DNA of 20,873 bases, taken from the NCBI GenBank assembly GCA_963743595.1, contig CAVURW010000196.1, forward strand, positions 1-20,873, read 5' to 3'. Shown piece after piece: positions 17,337-20,873 of the stretch. Position numbers and translations under genes: made by a program. Position 1 is the stretch's first letter; each line of letters opens with the position of its first letter. This DNA is from CAVURW01 sp963743595. Lineage in GTDB: Bacteria > Verrucomicrobiota > Verrucomicrobiia > Methylacidiphilales > UBA1321. The notes under the pieces are model-generated. The model did no database searches and was not told the origin of the DNA. It saw nothing but the letters and a program-made list of their open reading frames with translations.

Positions 17337-17529
17337 ATGGATGTGGCCGAAATCCTTCAAGAATTCCCTAAACTTTCACCGGAAGATCTGGAACTCATCC
17401 AGACGCGGCTCGATGAACTGCGGGGCGAAGAAGAGAGCCCGGAAGCTCTCAAGGCGATCGACGAAGGACTTTGGTCCGCCAGAATGAACCATCGTATCCC
17501 ATTGAAGACGTTCTTGCGGAAATACCTTC
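17337..17529 (+). pseudogene. ParD/addiction-module antitoxin remnant
   Basis: The first ~64 codons from the ATG at 17337 read like a small antitoxin: a helical start (MDVAEILQEFPKLSPEDLEL) and ALKAIDEGLWSARMNHRIPL, close to the A-I-D-E-G-x-x-S-A phrase of addiction-module antitoxins that pair with ParE/RelE toxins. No stop terminates the antitoxin where expected; the frame continues to 17810 through the toxin remnant, giving a 157-codon fused frame that is unlikely to be a natural protein. TTTTTGGATATTCTCTGGGC just upstream contains no strong promoter. The assignment is by local pattern only. Confidence 0.55.
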
Positions 17530-17770
17530 GTGGCTTACAAAATCGTCGTAACGAAAAAGGCTCGCTCGGACTTGCGGACCATAACCCGGCAGTAGCAGAG
17601 CGATTCGTCCGAGAATTGAAGCAAGCTGTAGGCTATCTTCAGGAAAATCCAATGCTGGGGCCAAAAGTCGGGCAACGTTCCGCCGTTCGGAGGGTCGTTC
17701 GTGGGAATAACCTACCGTCGTCCGCGTATTACGCTTCTGGCACGGGGCACGAAACCATCCGTTTGATTAA
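17530..17770 (+). pseudogene. ParE/RelE-family toxin remnant with frameshifts
   Basis: Pieces of a RelE/ParE-fold toxin occur in three frames. From a GTG at 17530: VAYKIVVTKKARSDLRTI, the usual first strand and helix. Then, in the frame of the antitoxin, HNPAVAERFVRELKQAV, LQENPMLGPKVGQ and VRRVVRGN, the core of the family. Finally, in the third frame ending at the TAA 17768-17770: RVLRFWHGARNHPFD, the typical C-terminal strand and tail. A segment between DLRTI and HNPAV is shortened compared with intact ParE. At least two frame changes make it non-functional. With the antitoxin upstream it is a decayed type II toxin-antitoxin module. Confidence 0.75.
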
Positions 17771-17801
17771 ATGCCGATCGGTCTCCATTTTGCTAACAGT
17801 T

Positions 17802-17895
17802 GTCGGCTAAACGTATGTCCGAAAAGCACTCATCGGACTCCAACTTTCCATTACACAACTCACAAACGATTTGAATTTTCGGATCGCGCTTTTGT
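17802..17895. repeat. Copy A of a duplicated gene 3' end
   Basis: This ~94-bp segment is a near copy of 18294-18389, the 3' end of the small membrane protein gene, with a few substitutions and single-base indels. In minus-strand translation it gives SFVSCVMES and then a shifted frame instead of SLVSCVMEKLESDECFSDIRLADDCGE, so it is not a functional gene end. It sits between the ParE remnant and a REP-like arm. It suggests an old duplication of the membrane protein gene with the rest of the first copy replaced. Confidence 0.85.
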
Positions 17896-17897
17896 AT

Positions 17898-17962
17898 CTA
17901 GGCCCGTAGGGCCGGAAAGATCTTAGCCCAGCGGTAACGAGCGTAGCGAGGCAACCCTGGGT
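17898..17962. repeat. Left arm of REP-like inverted repeat
   Basis: About 64 bp starting CTAGGCCCGTAGGGCCGG that pairs with 18201-18263 in inverted orientation with few mismatches. It contains the hairpin GGCCCGTAGGGCC (17901-17913) and the sequence GCGGTAACGAGCGTAGCGAG. A second hairpin GCGGGCTGTAGGCCCGC follows at 17981-17997. Such GC-rich hairpins spread in the gaps of genomes carry REP character, often mobilised by REP-associated tyrosine transposases; none is present here, so that link is inference. Confidence 0.8.
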
Positions 17963-18200
17963 ACTCCCCACCCAGTGACTGCGGGCTGTAGGCCCGCAAA
18001 CGGGCTTCTCGACGAATGGCTGACAAACCAACCGGCGGATGCATTCCTGCGATTTATAAAATTGGACAACGGTCCTCGTTCTGTGCGCCTTCAGAACACG
18101 GAGCTCGGTTGTAAATAAATCCAATGAATCACAATGCGCGAGAGCACTCTACGTCCGTAGGAGTCGCGGAACTACAGCCCGCTAACGCTTCTTTAATCTG
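17963..18200. other. Spacer between REP-like arms, no gene seen
   Basis: This spacer holds the GCGGGC hairpin at 17981-17997 and, near its other end, ACTACAGCCCGC (about 18171-18182), a partial inverted match to that hairpin. Open frames through here run across repeats and are not convincing. No RNA gene is recognised. Confidence 0.5.
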
Positions 18201-18263
18201 ACCCAGGGTTGCCTCGCTACGGTCGTTACCGCTGGGCTAAGGTATTTCCGGCCTATGGGCCTA
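18201..18263. repeat. Right arm of REP-like inverted repeat
   Basis: The reverse complement of this arm matches 17898-17962 over its whole length with a handful of differences (for example CGACCG against CGAGCG). It lies just downstream of the membrane protein gene's stop (18279), so the pair may fold into a very long hairpin and act as a transcription stop or RNA-stability element for that gene. That role is inference. Confidence 0.8.
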
Positions 18264-18278
18264 GATCCAGAAGGCCTC

Positions 18279-18791
18279 TTACTCACCACAATCGTCGGCT
18301 AAACGTATGTCCGAAAAGCACTCATCCGACTCCAACTTTTCCATTACACAACTCACAAGCGATTTGAATGTTTCCGCACGCGCTTTTGTCCTTAGTCCAC
18401 TCGACACCATTGCCAAGGAGCCTTTCTTCTCTTCGAATTGGTAGACGCGAACCTCGTATTTGATCCCGTCATGGGAAACGAAAAACATCCACGAAAAATG
18501 TTCCAGATCGGGTTCCAGCTTTGTTCCGTTCAAGGCACGACAGAGATGTTCCGCAACATACTTACCACCCGGAACAATAAATTCTCCGTCCGAGCCTTCT
18601 TCGGAACCCTCCGGCAGCGTCGTCTTAAATCGGATCCATTGATCGATTCTCGGAAAGAACACTACCATCAACGGAAAAAACGGGACGGCAAGACAACCGA
18701 CGCTCAGAAATGCAATGGCCGCTACGCTGTAGAAGAGCGCTTTGCCCACGTAGCGGAGCAGACCCTTTATCATTTTGTGAAATGAGCTCAT
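18279..18791 (-). CDS. Small membrane protein downstream of rtcR, unknown
   Basis: A 170-residue protein I do not recognise. From the ATG at 18791 it has a hydrophobic segment at about residues 14-46 (YSVAAIAFLSVGCLAVPFF and FPLMVVFF), long enough for one or two membrane passes. A soluble C-terminal domain follows, with WMFFVSHDGIKYEVRVYQFEEKKGSLAMVSSG as strands and FKSLVSCVMEKLES as a helix. The ATG follows the rtcR stop by 2 bp (TGA, AC, ATG), so the two genes are probably translationally coupled; an upstream start at 18815 would overlap rtcR. A damaged copy of its last ~95 bp lies at 17802-17895. Its link to RNA repair is suggested only by position. Confidence 0.65.
   Translation of the reverse strand: MSSFHKMIKGLLRYVGKALFYSVAAIAFLSVGCLAVPFFPLMVVFFPRIDQWIRFKTTLPEGSEEGSDGEFIVPGGKYVAEHLCRALNGTKLEPDLEHFSWMFFVSHDGIKYEVRVYQFEEKKGSLAMVSSGLRTKARAETFKSLVSCVMEKLESDECFSDIRLADDCGE
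18294..18389. repeat. Copy B of the duplicated gene 3' end
   Basis: This is the copy located inside the small membrane protein gene, encoding its C-terminal ~30 residues. It matches 17802-17895 in the same orientation with a few substitutions and single-base indels, starting GTCGGCTAAACGTATGTCCG. Confidence 0.85.
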
Positions 18792-18793
18792 GT

Positions 18794-20398
18794 TCACGCC
18801 ACCACACTTCCCCACTCCAGCTTGAACCGGAGCAGATACTTCCGCAAGCGATCCGCGTCATTAGCTTGGCTTCGTTTCTCGCGTGAGACCGAGAAAAGCT
18901 TCCGACCCGCTTCGGATAGCGTGCGGCTTTCTCGGCACGTTTCCACAACAAACGCCAGTTGCGCCCGGTCGAATGGATCGATTTGCGCGAGCGCTTCGGC
19001 GTCCAGTAGCGCCTCTAAGACCGCCTGTTCCGCATCCTCCGGAGCCGACCATTTCGCCCGTAAACGCGCGATCTCCTGCTCCACGCCTTCACCGGTTATG
19101 CGCCCGGCGTGAGCGAGCGTGGCCATACGCACCACGGACGCGTTTAGATCGCGAAAATTCGCCTTCCACTGCCCTTCACCGGAAGTCGCAAATCGCAGGT
19201 ACAATGCGCGCGCCTCTTTGTTAAACGTCACACGATCTCCACTGCTGCTTGCGAATTTCTCCAACTCATAATCGAGGTTCGGCTCGATGTCTTCGGCGCG
19301 ATCCCGCAACCCCGGCAGGCGAAAGGTCCAGAGATCGATTCGCGCTAAAAGATCTTCGCGAAACCGGCCCGATTGCACGTCCGCTTGCAGGTCGCGATTC
19401 GTCCCGGCAATGAGTTGGAACTCGCTGCGAATCTCACGGTCGGAGCCGAGCGGCAAAAATACGTGTTCCTCCAAAGCACGGAGCAACATCGCCTGTTCAT
19501 CTGGGCCCAACTCGCCAATCTCATCCAAAAAAAGGAGCCCGCCATCAGCCGCTTTGAGAAGGCCTTGCCGATCTCGCACGGCACCGGTGAACGATCCTTT
19601 CGTGTGACCGAACAGTGCCGACATGGCCGAATCCCCGCGAATCGTCGCGCAGTTCACTTCAACAAAGCTTCCCGCGATTTGCCGACGCTGTTTCTTCAGC
19701 TCAAATATCTTCCGCGCGAGGTGCGATTTTCCCGCACCAGTAGGCCCCATCAGCAGCACCGAATTCTTCGACGCCACCGCTACCTTTTCGATCTGCTCAA
19801 TGAGCGCATTAAACGCCTCGTTTCTCGTGGAGATGCCCGATTTCAGGAACGAAACGCTCTCGATTTTCTTCTTCTGAAAACGACTGGCTAACCGATCGTA
19901 CCGGGAGAGATCGAGATCGATGAGCGAGTAACTTCCGATGCTATCGCCGCGCGCTTTCGTGTTCGGGGAGGTCTGCAAGAGCACGCCCGGAATTTCCCGC
20001 GCTTCGGTCAACAGGAAGAGACAAATCTGCGCCACGTGCGTGCCTGTGGTGATATGAACGGCGTACCGCTCTCGTTCGATATCAAACGGATAATTCTGCG
20101 CGAAATCGTGGAGGCCCGCGTACACTTCCTCAAAGTCCCACGGATCCTCTAATTCCAAGCGATGATGTTTCACTGCGGTTTCTGGCGAAACTGATGCGAT
20201 GTCTTTTTCTAGGGTCTCCGCTAACTTCGCGAAGCGGGCTTGGCTGATGAGATCGAGCCGCTTCACGAGAAGGTCTTCGTGTTGACACAAGGCCACGGTA
20301 GGTCGCCAGCCTTCCCATCGATTCGACGCCGTTCCGCGATCGAGCATGGTGCCAAGAAATCCGATGACCACCAGATCGCGAGCGGAGCTATCTTTCAT
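18794..20398 (-). CDS. rtcR: RtcR, sigma-54 activator of RNA repair genes
   Basis: A 534-residue activator that senses RNA damage and turns on RNA-repair genes with sigma-54 RNA polymerase. The N-terminal half (~1-185) is a CARF-like sensor, seen in VVIGFLGTMLDRG at the start and HITTGTHVAQI (115-125), the ligand-binding strand-helix of RtcR. The AAA+ domain has Walker A GPTGAGKS (218-225), a GSFTGA loop (268-273; usually GAFTGA) that contacts sigma-54, Walker B GLLFLDEIGEL (287-297), and FREDLLARIDLWTFRLPGLRDR. A helical C-terminal region (~430-534) would hold the DNA-binding HTH. In E. coli RtcR, 2',3'-cyclic phosphate RNA ligands release self-inhibition. It faces the Ro60 gene across 195 bp. 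The Ser in the GAFTGA loop is the one unusual residue. Confidence 0.95.
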   Translation of the reverse strand: MKDSSARDLVVIGFLGTMLDRGTASNRWEGWRPTVALCQHEDLLVKRLDLISQARFAKLAETLEKDIASVSPETAVKHHRLELEDPWDFEEVYAGLHDFAQNYPFDIERERYAVHITTGTHVAQICLFLLTEAREIPGVLLQTSPNTKARGDSIGSYSLIDLDLSRYDRLASRFQKKKIESVSFLKSGISTRNEAFNALIEQIEKVAVASKNSVLLMGPTGAGKSHLARKIFELKKQRRQIAGSFVEVNCATIRGDSAMSALFGHTKGSFTGAVRDRQGLLKAADGGLLFLDEIGELGPDEQAMLLRALEEHVFLPLGSDREIRSEFQLIAGTNRDLQADVQSGRFREDLLARIDLWTFRLPGLRDRAEDIEPNLDYELEKFASSSGDRVTFNKEARALYLRFATSGEGQWKANFRDLNASVVRMATLAHAGRITGEGVEQEIARLRAKWSAPEDAEQAVLEALLDAEALAQIDPFDRAQLAFVVETCRESRTLSEAGRKLFSVSREKRSQANDADRLRKYLLRFKLEWGSVVA

Positions 20399-20406
20399 GA
20401 TACAAT

Positions 20407-20424
20407 ACTAGCTTATACGCTAGT
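20407..20424. promoter_or_regulatory. Inverted repeat just upstream of rtcR
   Basis: ACTAGC-TTATAC-GCTAGT, a perfect 6-bp inverted repeat with a 6-bp spacer, lies 9 bp upstream of the rtcR start. It could be an operator, an autoregulatory site or a weak hairpin in the leader. No good Shine-Dalgarno sequence precedes the rtcR ATG. Confidence 0.35.
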
Positions 20425-20534
20425 TCTTGTCGACCGTATATCAAGCGAGTGATCACACAACAAACGCTTAAGAACTTTGTATCTGACTGTAGTACAATTA
20501 CTTACATCCACAGCGATCAGCTCATCGACAAGGT

Positions 20535-20549
20535 TGGCACAAGATGTGT
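20535..20549 (+). promoter_or_regulatory. Candidate sigma-54 promoter for the Ro60 gene
   Basis: TGGCAC (20535-20540) is a perfect -24 element. At the correct distance the -12 box reads GTGT rather than TTGC, so GG and the G of GC are spaced as expected but the final C is replaced. Transcription would begin near 20561, leaving a ~33-base leader. Its position between rtcR and its expected target supports the call. The 5-bp inverted repeats TTGTA...TACAA (20477-20497) and AAGCG...CGCTT upstream may be activator sites, but they are short. Confidence 0.6.
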
Positions 20550-20593
20550 GTTGTCTGAATTCGAAAACAACAACTTGTCCCAAAAGGAATCAA

Positions 20594-20873
20594 ATGAACA
20601 CGAATCTCTTTAATACAAACGCAGGTAAGCTAATCCCGGCAACGGATGCTCGGAACGAAGCGCGCGGAACGGCCTACGCCATGTCAAGCAAGGCTGCCCT
20701 AGCGCAATATGCCGCTACGGGGTGCATGAACCGCACGTTCTACGCAACTGCGGACGATCAACTGAAGGCGACGCTGGCCCTGGCGCAAACGGTGGATTCG
20801 GGCTTTGTGGCTCGGACTGCAATGTACGCTCGTGAGGCGGGATACATGAAGGATATGCCGGCGCTTTTGTTCA
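20594..20873 (+). CDS. rsr: Ro60/TROVE-domain RNA-binding protein, partial
   Basis: The first 93 codons of a Ro60-family protein, cut by the window end; the family is usually 500-540 residues. The TROVE signature is clear: TADDQLKATLALAQTVDSG (the F-x-[ST]...E/D-Q-L-x-x-x-L segment), followed by FVARTAMYAREAGYMKDMPALL, a near exact family motif for the first HEAT-like helices. Ro60 is a ring of HEAT repeats that binds Y RNAs and misfolded RNAs and, with exoribonucleases, takes part in RNA quality control. Bacterial rsr genes often sit with rtcB/rtcA under RtcR control. The ATG is preceded by AAAAGGAA at 20582-20589, a good Shine-Dalgarno, which is rare in this window. Confidence 0.93.
   Translation, partial: MNTNLFNTNAGKLIPATDARNEARGTAYAMSSKAALAQYAATGCMNRTFYATADDQLKATLALAQTVDSGFVARTAMYAREAGYMKDMPALLF

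Noticed and set aside
17807..18124. 105-codon minus-strand gene
   Set aside because: It joins the damaged copy of the membrane gene end to REP-like sequence, so it is not a natural gene.

Overview
The window reads as a bacterial chromosome fragment, most likely Verrucomicrobiota. This is inferred from gene content: the futalosine-pathway enzyme MqnD, a Ser/Thr kinase-HDOD fusion, a lone LON domain, a ClpP paralogue, and weak Shine-Dalgarno use. No rRNA or other marker is present to prove it. The first ~1.1 kb does not match the rest: it is AT-rich, has no believable gene and carries two unusual repeat structures. It is either acquired DNA or a chimeric join.

Layout. 1-1116: AT-rich non-coding DNA with a GGCCTCG-rich repeat cluster (574-709) and a near-perfect 154-bp palindrome built of 16-bp units (963-1116). 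The palindrome's right arm ends inside a secreted GH2 beta-galactosidase-like gene that has lost its catalytic half. 2465-4792 (minus): a ClpP-family serine protease and a receiver-like/proline-rich/helical-domain protein. 5051-7329 (plus): an unrecognised pair, one membrane-anchored with a coiled coil and one secreted with HEAT-like repeats. 7318-10982 (minus): a frameshifted SAM methyltransferase, a VOC/glyoxalase-like protein, a cupin-like sensor domain without its HTH, DNA polymerase IV with a beta-clamp motif, and a secreted thioredoxin-fold protein. 11144-13378 (plus): a large phospholipase-D-family protein with a His-rich repetitive tail. 13388-14433 (minus): a broken ADP-ribosylglycohydrolase-like end, then mqnD. 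14532-17157 (plus): a LON substrate-binding domain protein and a Ser/Thr kinase-HDOD fusion. 17337-18389: a decayed ParDE-like toxin-antitoxin locus, a duplicated gene end and a REP-like inverted repeat pair. 18279-20873: a small membrane protein, rtcR (minus), and divergently the start of a Ro60/TROVE (rsr) gene cut by the window end.

How genes work together. The clearest system is RNA repair at the right end. RtcR (CARF sensor plus sigma-54 AAA+ activator) faces a Ro60 gene across a 195-bp gap containing a sigma-54-like -24/-12 element. RtcR, on binding a CARF ligand from damaged RNA, would switch on the rsr operon; any rtcB/rtcA or Y RNA would lie beyond the window. The small membrane gene starts just after the rtcR stop and may be co-expressed. 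Much of 17.3-18.4 kb, the methyltransferase, the ADP-ribosylglycohydrolase end and the GH2 gene are eroded, so the window mixes housekeeping genes with decaying accessory DNA.
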